Assembly: GCA_037044905.1 (NCBI GenBank)
Contig: JBAOKB010000079.1
Span: 35,175 to 99,174, forward strand
Length of the DNA stretch: 64,000 nt
Source of the DNA: Hortaea werneckii
Taxonomy: Eukaryota; Ascomycota; Dothideomycetes; Mycosphaerellales; Teratosphaeriaceae
Direction: 5' to 3'
The notes under the pieces were generated by a model. The model was given only the letters and a program-made list of their open reading frames with translations. It did not search any database and had not been told where the DNA came from. Shown here in pieces: positions 41,583 through 53,776 of the stretch. The position numbers were made by a program, and so were the translations under genes. Position 1 is the first letter of the stretch; each line of letters begins with the position of its first letter.

Positions 41583-42733
41583 TTTGGATAGGGAGGACGT
41601 CGACGATGACGTTGACTGAGAAGCGTGGTATGCTGGAGATCAAGTAAGGCTTTGCGCAAGAATGTCGCGTAAGATGCGCTGTCCTTCTGACCCGGTGCTT
41701 GTATGCGAAGTTGTCTCAGGTGACCTTGTCAAGTGATGTCTCAGGAAAACTGGCGACTCCAAGCAAACTTCTTTATCGATTCAATTTTGGTCTTCTCAGG
41801 GTGAGAAAAGGATGTAGGCGGACGCTGTCCTGCGTAATGATGGTGTCGTGGTGCAAGTCACACAAGGAATGTAAGGTTGCAGCTGCTGTCGTAGCGCTGG
41901 TGTAAAGACTGTCGATCTGGGCGGATATAGCTGTTGCGGTAGATAGTGAGTGAAAGAGCCGCGGTCGCCTCAGGCGCGTCGCGGTGTGGTGCTGGGGGGA
42001 AGAAAAGAATGACTAGGAGGGATGGGGGTGCTCTGTAAGAGAAAGAGCGTGGGCGCTTGCAGTCTGAGACAGAAGCCAGACGAGATGTGCAAAGAGGCGG
42101 AGAGCGAGAGCGGGCGTGTGAAAGGGCTCGCAGGCCGTTGAGCCGGCGGTTTGGCGAGGGCGGTCTGGAACAGCTAGCGTTGCCGGCCCGGCCTGATCAA
42201 GCTCTTCCTGCCAATCGTGGACAAGCGACCACGCGATGAAACGCAACTCTGTCCCAAGTAAACGGCGCGGGGGCGGAGCTGATTGGTTGGTCGGGGAGCA
42301 GCCATGCAGGGAGCACACGGATCACCTGGCGTTTTTCTGGCGCGTACCAGTTCGCGTAGAGTGCGATAGTTCTCACCCTCCCAGAGCAACCAGGTGTGTC
42401 CCTCGATTTGCTTTGCCTCTAGACTGCCTCGGAGGTATTATGAGAAATCATGTCGGCACTGCAATTGTCATCCCAGACTATGGCAATTGGAATTGGAAGA
42501 GGAATTTTGTCACGCTGGTCTTGCCCTAGACTCGCCAGGTCGACAAGGCCAGTAAAAGACGATGTTCGCCAGCGTACCGACATCGTCTCTAGGACAACCC
42601 ACCTCTAACTCATACAGCCAAGAGCGCCATCAGAATCACTTAATATACTCAAATACATGCAGCTGTTGTCATTCCCCAATATGGTGGCATGTTGCATCAA
42701 AGCATGAAAGGAAACTCCGCCGTCATTGTTCGA
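41583..42733. other. Intergenic / long leader
   Basis: Promoter and probably long leader of the Ser-rich gene, and 3' side of the cupredoxin gene. An inverted CCAAT motif (GATTGG) lies near 42280. No gene is supported. Confidence 0.4.
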
Positions 42734-43528
42734 TCAATCGGTCAACAGCGACGCCTGCCATAACAAGTCTCCTTCTCCTGCTAGACTTCGCCTAACACGC
42801 CGTCTCCTCTTCAAGTCACCATGTGGCTTCGCATCTTCGTCCGGAACGGTCGTGGCGTCGCCGGTGCTTCCGCCAAGTGGCTGCTGTCCGGACATGGTCG
42901 GCGATGGTGAGGATGATAAAACACCGAATTCTTTCCTGATACCACTCGCGACTGCTTGCGACAAGGACTCGCTTTTCGATTGTGTCCTACTCGCGGCGAC
43001 GTTTGATTTAAAATCCTCAAGCTTCTGCCGTCCGGACAATCTATTTGTCATGAGCAAGAGCCATGTCAAGACATTTCAGGTCCTTGGGAATCTCGCAACT
43101 TACGGTGCGTTGATTACGCCTACCATACCAGCCTGACAAGCCTGCTCGTCATCGGCCGCGCCGTAGAACCACACAGGCTCATTGTCCAGAATCGTTATTG
43201 CAAATACGTGCTCCTGCGTAGCATGGTCTCAGCCCACTCTGCCCTCTCTCTAGCAGTTACAGGCCAGACTTACGCTCATGCCCTCAGTCACTGATATACT
43301 CCCGCTGTTGAACCTCCCATCCGGATGACAAGGGTCCTCGTAAGTACTACTAGCGACCGAGAAGTTGCCTGAAAAGAAGTGGAATTGGACTTCTGATCCG
43401 ACGGGTGCATCGATACTGTTCGGTTCGAATGCGAGGTCGTTCTTGCCTACGGAGATCACATGTAGCAGTTCGCAGAGTCCGGCTGGCAAGCCGCTGAGAA
43501 TAGTGAGGAGCTGGAAGAGGTTGTGCAT
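42734..43528 (-). CDS. Secreted cupredoxin-domain protein
   Basis: 223 residues in three exons: 43274-43528, 43104-43213 and 42734-43040. A signal peptide (MHNLFQLLTILSGLPAGLC) precedes a cupredoxin-like domain typical of fungal extracellular Ser-rich proteins: VISVGKNDLAFEPNSIDAPVGSEVQFHFFSGNFSV, then EDPCHPDGRFNSG, and across the first intron VFAITILDNEPVWFYGAADDEQACQAGMVGVINAP. Where family members have a blue-copper Cys and Met, the Cys in EQACQAGM is kept, but an expected His (HCQ) is Ala, so copper binding is doubtful. The tail is Ser/Gly-rich, then basic (KRRRRVRRS), not a clear GPI signal. Neither intron preserves the open frames when unspliced, so splicing is needed. Confidence 0.85.
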
Positions 43529-44040
43529 GGCTGCCGTCAGATGTTTCGGAGATGTGCGTTGTGCGATATATCCACCTTGCACGGTTGAACAGCTAAAGTG
43601 TGCCGTCACCTTGAGTAGTGTTGGCCGTCTTCCCTCCTGTCCAGATTGTTTTTCGAACCCTCACGCGTTGGTCTGTCGATCTCGAGACTATGTGAATGTG
43701 AAGTTTTATAAGTCTTGCACACGACCGGAGTTCCTAATGTTTTGGAATGCAAAATGGTGATATACATAGGAATGCGTAAGCTGCGCACGCACGTGCGCCG
43801 ACAACTTACGGAAGGAGGCAACGCGTTCGAAACACCTAACACGTACTTGCCCGACGTTCTGACGGCAATCACCCTTGAACGTTCCGACTTCTTCTCAGGA
43901 CGTGTCACTTACTTCCGTAGGCTTTAAAATGTTTCATGCGTTCCTTTTCGAGAGGGTGTTGAAAGATGGGGTATCACGGGTATCATATACAGCTTTCAAA
44001 ATATAGAGAAAATCTGTCAGGGACAACTAGTCCTCGACGA
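43529..44040. other. Intergenic
   Basis: Promoter of the cupredoxin gene and 3' side of CFT1. No supported gene. Confidence 0.4.
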
Positions 44041-47000
44041 TCATAAGTAATTCAAACCGCCTCCGCCCAGGATCTCCAGATCACTTCGCAAACTCCAGGT
44101 ATCTGCGCCCGCGCGCCCTAATACTTCCGCCCTGCGGACGGCGCCGAGTTCACTGATACGCTGCACCAGGGAGCCGTCGACGATGCCTCTCGCACCGAAC
44201 CCCTCGCTCTCGACGGCTCGGTACGCACGTGGGTTCAGTCCTGCCGCGTGCTCTAAGATGGAGGACAGGTGAGCCTGCAATGCAGACAGTCGGCGGTATG
44301 TAGCTTCGTCGACAGGCGTGATAAGGCCAACTGCTCCACTTTGGAACGTCGTAAGAACGTGTTGCAGACTAGGCGCCTGTGCCTCGGGTGTAGTATCTTC
44401 TGCATGGCCGTTGGTGAGCGGCTGCTCTGCGAACGGAGCCAACGTACTCGGCAATAACGACATGCCGCTAGCAAAATGCCCTAAGTGGAATGTACTCCTG
44501 TGGAGAAGCCTTTGTCCACCCATGCTTTTGGGGTTCTCCGGGTCATACTGCATCACGTGCAGATCCATCTCCGCATCTACAATGACAATGAACAGCTGGC
44601 CATCGAAAGGCAGGAAGTCCGCGGCGATGACCTCCATGTGCGTTCTCGTCTTGGCGAGATGCGAAAGGCGATAGGGCTCTTCAACGAAGCCACCGAACCA
44701 TAGGCCTTTCCACGCATCACCAGCGAGCCACAGGCCAGATCTACCAAGGGATTTGAGCTCAGTGAATTGGCAAAGACCATCCATGAATGCCACAGGCAGA
44801 CAGCTACCGTCTTCCTTCAGACCACGGATCATGATCTTCAGGCCCTGAGCCGTCCCTATGAGACCGCCCGGGAAAGGCTCTAAAGCGGTAACGTGCCCCT
44901 TGGTGTCTTCGCGGGCAGCCACCTCCAATTTGATACCACTTTCCGGCAGGTCTGGGTCAGGCACGACATCAATGATATCAAAGACCGTTACGGCGCCCTT
45001 GGCAGGCATGTCTTCTCCGCGTTGAGTTGCCGTTCCCACAACGACCATCGGTTTCTGCACGTGCGTGTGTTCGGAGACCTCCAGCTGCATGACCTTGAGG
45101 GAGGTGATGAGTTCCGTGTATGGCATTGGGAAGGACTGTATGACTTGTCGGGACTTTGCGGAAAGGAGATGCAGGGTGTACTGAGGTATTTGCGGTCGTA
45201 ACGCGGCTCCTATCGTCTCATCAGTGCTGTGCTTTGGCAGTAGACAAATAGAGAAAATGTTTAGAATGAATGTATCCTTTTATGATAAAGCACAGATCCG
45301 CATAAAGGACTTGCAGGGAGGCTAGATCAGAAGGAGAAGGTGCTTTTGCTTTTGCATCAACTATAGACGTCCCTCCACGGAGAAAATCAGAAGCAGACGT
45401 ATATGCTCGTGATGCGAATCTTGCGATGTGACAGGGAAGGAAACAAGAGAACTTACCGTCTGTTTCGACGTGCCCTTCTTGGTCGACTAGGTAGAAGTCC
45501 GCCAAACGGCACGTGGCTACGACGTACACACCTCTACCGCCATGGTACGCCAAGTGACGAACTTCCTCGGCAGGCTCACCGAGCGCAAGCTTCTGGACAT
45601 GCCACCCGCTCCCGAATGCTGCGCCACTGGGCAAATTGTATTCAATGAGGAATCCATCGCCTTCTACAAGTGCAAATCCATCGTGAAGTCCAGTCCGGTT
45701 GATGCTGGTGAAAGAGTTCACAGCGGACGACCGAAGCCCCAGCACTCTTGGCAGACTAGTGGATTCCTTGACCAAGAGGCTTGGTGAGCTCCCCGGCACA
45801 TATACGCAATGTCGGCCTCCAATCTCTGCGGCTTTCAAAAGAGCCGGGCGTGGATCGGCGGCCTCCGTGTCGAGATTCTCGTCGTATTTCGGCACATATT
45901 TATTCGGCACCTTTCTCCATCGCAATCCTTCGAAGCCGGAGTCACTGGGGGCGCTGTTGTCACCAGTATACCAGAAGGGCTCATACATCGCCAAGTCATC
46001 CAGCGATGTGCGAGCAATGAGGTAGGGCCGTTTGACATCCTTCGTGCCCAAATCCGTCACAAGCAGTTCCGTGAGTGTCTCTTTTCCTCCTCGACGCTGT
46101 GCCATGTTTGGCCAAAGCACGGGTGGCAGGAAAGGCAAAGTAGGCGTAGCATAGACCAATTCAAGAGCTGGCAGAGCTAACACCGACAGCCCACCCTCCT
46201 CGCTAAGTAGAAAGGCGCAACATTGGCCGCCAGTCAGGTCCCCTGCGTATAAGCATCCGCTGAGCCAGTTGGAGGCCTTTGACGCCTCCGAGTCGTCCAA
46301 CGGCTCGACATCACCACTCTTTTCGATCTTGAGCACCTGCAAACTACTGTCATCTCGAAGTACGAGAACATAGGGATCAGAAAATGACACCGCGACGACC
46401 TGCAGCTCTGCATCGGTTTCTTCATCGACCATAGGAATGATCTGGCTAAGACCAAGCTCAGGGTCATATGTGCGAAGTTCAGTGCGTCGGCCTTGCACTA
46501 GCCGCGTGCCATTGCCGAGAGTGCCAATCGCAATTGTTTCACCTTCGGATTCGAATTCGGTCTCTCTTCGCTCAGTGTAGATATTGTCTGAGCCTTCTTC
46601 ACTCTCGTCCACGGCAGACGGCTCGGTTACATCATAGACCTTGGTCTCGCTTCCGTCAAACATGAAGAGAAGATTGTCTCGCGCCTCAGTTGCAGATGCA
46701 GCGACTTCCTTGGATCTCACGCATGCGGTAAACGAGGCCTTGGCGTTGCTAAAGTGAGTGCTTCTGAGTCGCTGAGGAACAATTTCTCGGCTCAAGAACG
46801 CTGCGCGGCTGGCATTTCCCCGTCCTACTCCGGCCAGCAGCTCAAGCTTGTCGCTGGCTGGAAGTGGCTTCCTGCCAAAGCATGTCTTGTTGATGGGTGC
46901 GAGGGACTGGAGCTCGTCTTGAATGTGGAAGTGATAGCTGGCAGCATCATCACCAGCGCTCTGGCTTGTGACAGATGCAGTCCGCTTGGCGACCTCATTC

Positions 47001-48403
47001 GTTGGCGCATATAGGTCGTCATCATCCATGTCTTCCGCATCCTCAGCGTCGTCAACAGCGTTCTCCGCTCCTACCATCTGTGCGTGTGATCGTTTCCTAC
47101 TTAAGCCTGACGTCTCCTTGGTCCAGCCGAGCAGTGCAGAATCGCCATCTTCACTGCCAATGAAAACGCTACGACTTGACATGACCGCGACAGAAGATGG
47201 TGCAGAGGCATTCTGATATCCTCCTCGCTCATGAGTCGCTGGAACGACTGTCATGCCGGCAATGTTTCTGCCAACGAGCTTGAAAGTCAGGATGGCAAGG
47301 TTGCCATTGCCCTGTACTAGAAGCATGTCACCTGTATTGGAGTCAATGACTTCCAGCTCGCAGCCCTCGAGCTTCATGTCCAATTCGGACTGGTCTGCCA
47401 TGTTGAGATTGCTTGTCTGGCGAGCGTATTCGTTGACAGCAACGGCGCTCGTCTTGCCGCTCTGATCGATGTGCACGATCTCATTCGTGCCAACGAGCAA
47501 CACACCACCAACAGGCAGTGCCAGTGGTATTACGCGCCATAGATCAGTGGGCAACTTGGGCACTGATATTAAATTCGTGGAGGCGCGTTGCTCTAGATCC
47601 AATGTGAATACCGTATATGTCAGGCAATCCCTTCGCTCCTCCAGCAGAGCGCAGGATGGCTCTTGTGAAGAAGAAAGAATGCCAAATGTGGGTTCGCGGT
47701 ACTCATGCAGAAACGCCAAGTCCACGGGATGCGTCAGGGCTGGGTCCAGCATGGTGAGAGGCAGCACAAAAGATGGCTTGTAGGGCGTGGGCTTAGTCTC
47801 CTCTTCAGCTTCAGCATTCGTAGCGGTCCTTCTCAGCGCTGAGCCTTGCGGGTCTGCCATGTCGGTGTCTAGACCATTTTCCACCTCCTCAGCCACCTCG
47901 TCGCCAGCCTGCCTGAATGGCAGAATTGCCAAATGCCGTTGCCCGAATTTCAGTGCGGCACATCTCGAGCTTGGGTCGACGGTCAGAATGCTCTCACTCT
48001 CCGCGATTGTAGGCCCAAATGGCTGTGTGATGATGTTTTCGCCCTCGTAATAATGTATTGATATGGTGTTGATGCGGTAGTTCTCGGGGTCCCACTCAAT
48101 CAGACTGAGCTTCGCATCTTTGAAGGCGACCAGGAGAGCGGATCCAGCCGTGCGACTACTGCCAATCTTGACAGGTTGAAGGGCGGTCACCGTACCGGCA
48201 AGAGAATACTCGCCCACCAACGCGAGCTTGGAAGAACCATCGTTTCCTCCGTCTGCCGTAGTTCGAATCACGTGCTTGGCGGCAAAGATCTGGAGCAGTG
48301 ATGTCTTTGCAACGACCAGATTGTTCGCGTGAGGTCCAAGGAAGGGCAGGGAGACGGCGTGCGTGACGGCACTTGGAGGGATGAGTTCGGTGTAGCACTG
48401 CAT
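44041..48403 (-). CDS. CFT1: mRNA cleavage and polyadenylation factor subunit CFT1 (CPSF160)
   Basis: 1371 residues from exons 45457-48403 and 44041-45209. CFT1 is the large beta-propeller scaffold of the nuclear cleavage and polyadenylation complex. The N-terminus MQCYTELIPPSAVTHAVSLPF is characteristic of the family and fixes the start at 48403; the open frame extends 6 nt upstream to a non-ATG codon. Typical blocks include NNLVVAKTSLLQIF, IEWDPENYRI, GENIITQPFGP, and, after the intron, PYTELITSLKVMQLE, VVGTATQRGEDMPAKGAV and GGLIGTAQGLKI. The intron is 247 nt (45210-45456) with GTAAGT and a CTGAT branch; its first 236 nt stay open in exon 1's frame, so retention would give a protein of about 1060 residues. 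The total length matches yeast Cft1. Confidence 0.92.
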
Positions 48404-49169
48404 CTTCAACGGCGTCGTCGCTTCATCTCATCCCTTAAGGAAATCGTGCCGGCGACCCTGAGCAGGTCAATAGGCGCACGTAAACCTTTTTTACTCGACA
48501 GTACGCGAGCTTGTAGAGGCCGGGGAGCTGCTGGTGAAGAGACGCGTGAAAGCTTGCAGTTCCATGCGAGGAGCGGTGTCCGCCGGACGGGCCGCAAACA
48601 AGATCCAATGCCTGACGAAAGGAAGTAGAGGTCTCGAATTGATGCTAATTCACACACCAGTAACGCTTATTTCATGGATTCTCAACCAGCTCTAGGGGAA
48701 GCTCCAGCAACTGGGTCATCAAATAGCATGAATTTGCACACTGACTATGAGGGAAAAGAGTAAAGCGCACTGTAAAGTAACCTTAATGCACCTACGGCAG
48801 ATAATAATAGGCAACGTCATTCAGCGTTGGAGCTGCAGTGTAGCTACATCCCGCCTCGGCTGTCGTACTTTGTAGCTTTCAGGTTTCGTTGTGATAGAAC
48901 ACCTCAAGTCTTCGCAAACATTGATGACGAAGCGGCTGTACCGCCTTGCGAACTCGTAAACGATTCCAGTTACTGTCGAGATACCCTAGGCGAAATTGGC
49001 GTCGATCAAGCCTGATTGATGACTGAAAAGTGACGACCCCACCCTAATCGATACCCTAGGTAGGCAGCCGTAACACGCGCGCGAACCTCCCGCACCTTAC
49101 CACGAACACGCGCGCAGAAACATACACTACGGGTCAGAGTGCGACCGGGGAATACCAGCCATCATCAGT
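48404..49169. other. Divergent intergenic promoter region (CFT1 / LMBD1-like)
   Basis: 766 bp between two divergent genes. No RNA gene or repeat was recognised. Confidence 0.45.
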
Positions 49170-51039
49170 ATGGCGCTCATCGAGACATCCCTGATCTGGG
49201 TGGCGTACGCCGTCTGCCTAGGCCTGCTCGTCTTCACAGCCGGCATCTTCGTCTTCCTCTACCAGAAGCCGTCCGAACGCACACCGTCCGTGCCCATCGT
49301 CTGCTTCATCACCGTCCTCGCACTACTCGCGACCGTCCTGCTTATGCCCGTTGACATCGCGCTCACTTCCAGCACCGTGAACCGCAAATTGGGGAGGAAG
49401 AAGGACTGGGCAACACCGGATGCGACGGACAGCATCATCTACCAGTTAAAGGTCGTGTACTATACGCTGTACTCCCTGGACGCCATCCTATGCTTGCTCG
49501 TAGTGCCTTTCACATATTTCTGGTACGAAGAACACGATGAGGTGGCCAGCGAAGAAGGAACACAGACGGTGGGGCAGAAGATCTGGGGTGCCTTCAAGTA
49601 CACGCTTGGGTTTGTGGTGTTAGTGGTCGGTCTGTTCCTGGTGGGATTCTTTGTACCCGTGGCGAAGAAGGCGAGAGATGAACATAGAGATTTGGACTAC
49701 TTCAAAGATCTGCTGACCGAGAACCGTATGTCTGCTCATGACCCGAGAACAGCGTCAATCGATATATACTGACATGGCTGCAGACGGCGAACGCGCTCTC
49801 ACTTTCTCCATTGGAGTACTAATCACGGCTGGCACAGTCTTGTACTGTCTATACACCGCACCCGGCCTTGCCTTGCTTCCCTTGACTCTCATCAAATCAG
49901 CACCCAGAGTGTCTGCACCGCAACTCCATGCAAGTGCTTCTAGCGAGCTGGCTCAGAATCGAGAGCGCCAACGTCAGCTAGAGAGGCGCAATGAAGGTCG
50001 CGAGGGAGGCCTCGACTCACGCGACAGACGCGAGCTGGAGCAATTGGTCCGCGAGGAGCGAACTCTTGTCCGCCGCGAGCGCCTGGCAAGCGAAAGGGAA
50101 GGAGAAGGGCACAATGTTTTCTACCGCGCCTACCTCACCCTCTGCGCGATCTTCCGTCCTCTGAAGTTGATCTTCGGCCTTCTTCTGCTCGTCATCAGCC
50201 TGGTGGTCTTCGCAAGCATGCTCATTACCTGCATCGACAAGCTCAAGAACTCCGTTTGCGGCCGCCACTGCGGATACTTGCTCGGCCACACCCAGATCTT
50301 CAACCCCATCAACTGGCTCTTCACCTTCACCTCTCGCGTCTTCCCAATCGACTACGTCCTCTTCCTCCTGCTCACCTTGCTCTTCTTCACCAGCTCCGTA
50401 GTAGGCATCGCCTCCATCGGCATCCGCTTCCTCTGGGTAACCCTATTCAAAATCCGATCTGGCAAGACCTCGCCCAACGCCTTACTGATGGCAACGGTGA
50501 TGCTTACGCTCATGACATTGGCATTGAACTACGCCTTAGCCATGATCGTAGCGCCGCAATACGCCACTTTCGGCCCGCAAACGTTCTGCGACAGACCTTC
50601 TGGGCGGCCGGACGCGCAGCCCGATTGCAGTAACCACCATAAAGCAGTGCGACCCTGTTCGGAAAGGTCTGACAACCCGCTTGCGAATCTCGTCTGCACG
50701 CCTAGCGTGGCGAGTACCTTCCTGAACCGGATCACAGTCAACTTCCCTTTCCTCGGCGCCGTTGATTTCTGGGCGCAATTCGCTTTCCTAGGGATCTTTG
50801 TGCTGGTGTTTGTGGTCATGCTGTTCCGTGTGCCGAAGATGGATGAGCAGCAGATGGATGAGGATCTGCGCGAGGAGGAAGAAGAAGGCTTGTTGGCTTC
50901 GACTGGTAGGCGGTTCGGTGCGACGTGGCAGGATATCACGGGCAAAGCGAAGGGTGTCAAGCGGTCGGACTATGGGACTGTGAGTGGAGAAGGCGCTGGA
51001 GCTGGTGCGGGCGAATCAGCCGGATCCAGAGCAGGTTGA
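49170..51039 (+). CDS. LMBD1-like probable lysosomal/vacuolar cobalamin transporter
   Basis: 603 residues, polytopic membrane protein. Exons 49170-49725 and 49784-51039 are joined across a 58-nt intron that turns TEN into TENHGERAL. About nine hydrophobic spans are visible, starting at SLIWVAYAVCLGLLVFTAGIFVF and including VCFITVLALLATVLLMP and YTLGFVVLVVGLFLVGFFV. A charged coiled-coil-like cytosolic loop (RERQRQLERRNEGREGG to LVRRERLASERE) lies near residues 245-300, as in LMBR1-domain proteins. The conserved block around NPINWLFTFTSRVFPIDYVLF and an acidic tail also fit fungal LMBD1. Transport of vitamin B12 from the vacuole is the family annotation; most fungi do not use B12, so the fungal role is unsettled. 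Confidence 0.87.
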
Positions 51040-51389
51040 TGGGACAGTGCCCGTTAATGCCATGCTCCGATTGCAGTTCTGGTGTTTTGAGTCGACTGCT
51101 TTATGGGGTTGAATTTCTTGGTCTTATTATCAAGCGATACCCGTCTCCTCTTGAGTCCAGTAGTTTTACGTTATTGTACATAGTTACGGGAAGAAGTTTT
51201 GGGTTCAAGTACGTGATCGCATAAAGCTTGCTTGCTCTCATTTTTTGACTTGGCTAAGCTAATATAATCTCAAGCCAGGCGCCTGGCAATGGTCGCCGGC
51301 TGTATTCCACCAACGCCATGCGCAGTAAATGCTCAGCGGAAACTTGTCCATTCCTTCTCCGCGACCGGCTTCGTCTTTGGCGACTACGC
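51040..51389. other. Intergenic, convergent 3' ends
   Basis: Short gap between the stop codons of the LMBD1-like gene and RPS13. It holds the 3' UTRs; nothing else is seen. Confidence 0.5.
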
Positions 51390-52146
51390 TTAAGCGACCA
51401 GGGTGCTGGCGGTGGCGGACTCGTACTTCCAGGTTGGCGGCAGGGCACCGACCTTCTTGTAGTAGCGAGACAGGCGGTGGATACGGGACTCGATCAGAAT
51501 CATGCGGAACTTGCTGTCCTTGTCCTTGCGGTTGCGCTCGAGGTGCTTGCGGACGGCGACGGCCTGTAAGGTGAGCTTTGTTAGGATACTGTTCGACCAT
51601 CTTTTGAGATTTGATAGGGCAAAATTGAGATAGCTTGCCTTCTTGATCAGCATGTAAAGGTCCTCGGGGATCTCCGGTGCGAGGCCTATTAAATCACTCT
51701 GTCAGTCTGTGACCGATGCAGAGGCATATGTTGCAGAGCAAAGCTCTGATGTTTGTGGTCCAATTTCTCTTGCCAGCCACGTAGGCTACTTTGTTCCACT
51801 GCTCCCTTTTCGAGGCTCACACGGGGTGTACCATACCATTGCCCTTGAGGATACGGAGGATCTTGTTACCTGCACACCCATTGTGTTAGTATTCCGCATC
51901 TCTTCTCTTCCACTTTCCCAAGGCTGTATCTCAATCTTTCTTACCGGTCACGATCTTGACCTGGGCAACACCGTGGCTGTCCCTCAGGACAACACCGATC
52001 TGAGACGGGGTGACACCCTTCCTGGCCAGCTTGCAGATCTGGTCGACGACCTGGTCGGGGGTGGTCTTCAACCACGCCGGCGGGGTGCGCGAGTATGGGA
52101 TGGCCGAGTCGGCGATACCCTTGCCCTTGCTGTGCAAACGACCCAT
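51390..52146 (-). CDS. RPS13: 40S ribosomal protein S13 (uS15)
   Basis: 151 residues, exactly the family length, in four exons: 51945-52146, 51837-51869, 51639-51685 and 51390-51563. The protein begins MGRLHSKGKGIADSAIPYSRTPP and keeps VDQICKLARKGVTPSQIGVVLRD, AQVKIVTGNKILRILKGNGLAPEIPEDLYMLIKKA and the tail RYYKKVGALPPTWKYESATASTLVA. It is a structural protein of the small ribosomal subunit. Intron 3 has a GC donor (AAG|GCAAGC) instead of GT, with a normal CAG acceptor; GC-AG introns are rare but bona fide. Intron 2 is long (151 nt). RRN3 lies divergently upstream. Confidence 0.95.
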
Positions 52147-53776
52147 TTTGACGTCGGTGTTGGTCCTGTTGACGGTGGTGGGTTAGAAGGATGCGGTGGT
52201 CGGCGACGTCGTCGTTGCTGGCTAACAGAATCGTCTTCTCAGCCCTCCACTTTGCGCGAGAATTTGGCGTGGGTCTTGGCGATTTCGGGTATTCAGCGGA
52301 ATTCATCCGACGCTAGCATGAGCTTCAGAAATCTCGTCTCACGACTTCCGCGTTTCCTCCCCAGTCCTATCCTCCACTTCAGGCTTCTCCCAATGCCGAA
52401 CCATCGCTGAGCAGATATCGGCAGATTCTATCCAAGGCAGCAATGTTCCTCGAGAAGATCCATTGTCTTACAGAGAGGTCACATGCTGCCAGAATCTTAC
52501 AAGGTATGTATCGCCTACCATCTGATTCCTCTTCACCCCCGCCAATTCACATTCTGCAATGATGACAACCAACATACAATTATACAATATTTCTGGTACC
52601 TCTTATGTCAGAGACGCTTGCGTCTCAATGATCTATATGGACTTCTGAAACGCTCCACAGCACTTCACTTGACATCGCATCATGGTTTAGCACGGCGGCT
52701 AACTTTGATCCATAGGTCACACCGACTCCTGCTCGAAGTAGTCCCAAGTTTGTAGAGACAAGCCTGCGAGTTGCTCTGACTACACCCGTGATATATAACT
52801 ATATCAGTTTGAGTTACGCCTCCAAGTTCTCCAAGTTCTCCATGTCGTTCATACTAGTCCTCTCTACATTTCTCATGTCGCTCAGCATGGTGCCATTATT
52901 GAAGGGCTCATTTCATTTCGGTGTAGACCTTAAACATGTGCTACAGTACACCTTCGCTCGACTTCCATCGATGCTGCGTACGCTCCTCTACCAGTGCGAA
53001 AAGACTCCTGTGATCTAAGAAGCGCCTGCGGCAGCACCGCGTTCACCAGTTGGGCTTGCGAATTTGTTCGAAGGCATCAAGGGAGAGGTAAAAAGATTAA
53101 CAGGATATCCATGCTTCATGTTGAGCCATCGAGAGAGGCTCGCGTTCTCAATGCTGGTGTACCTTGAACTGCTCCCCAACCCTTGAGAGCAGAAGTGTCA
53201 GAGATGATGAATTTCCGACTACTTTGACAGCTCTTGCCGATACTCATATGGTGCCTTAACCCTCCAAACGGGCACGTACAAGTACGTGAAAAACGCGTGA
53301 GGCGCTTATTATAAAGCGTGCGAGTCAGAACTTGAATTGAAAAGGTTCTGTTCAACCCGCGCATCATATGTTAACCCTCTTCTGGCCCATGGCTCCTTTG
53401 ACATAATGAACAGGAGGATTTTCTTCCAGCCCATTCGCGAAGGCTGGATGTCATTCTGCCGAGTGATGGGTAGTCACTTAATTGAAGCCGTCAAGACACC
53501 AAGTGGTTGAAGAGATAGGCGAACGAATACATAGTAGTAGCTAAAAACCTGGGCAACCTGGGATGCCACAGAAAGCCCTGATGGCCCATCCCCACTGCAC
53601 CCATGCCACTAGCGCGCGCACGGTCCTTCGCTTAGAGTTTACCTATTGTCAGTCAATTTTCATTCATTCGCAACCTGCACCACTAAAACACCAGGCGTGT
53701 TTGCCTGTCGCCACCCATCCATATCCTCACGTATCCTCGCACTGCCTTCCATGACCGTATACATTGCTCCGGCAAT
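52147..53776. other. Divergent intergenic region (RPS13 / RRN3)
   Basis: 1.6 kb without a supported gene, including plus-strand open frames near 52483-52755 and 53563-53754 that lack domains. It holds promoters of two ribosome-related genes. No tRNA or snoRNA could be folded by eye. Confidence 0.4.

Noticed and set aside
51686..51836. snoRNA in the long second intron of RPS13
   Set aside because: No convincing pair of C/D or H/ACA boxes could be found by eye on either strand.
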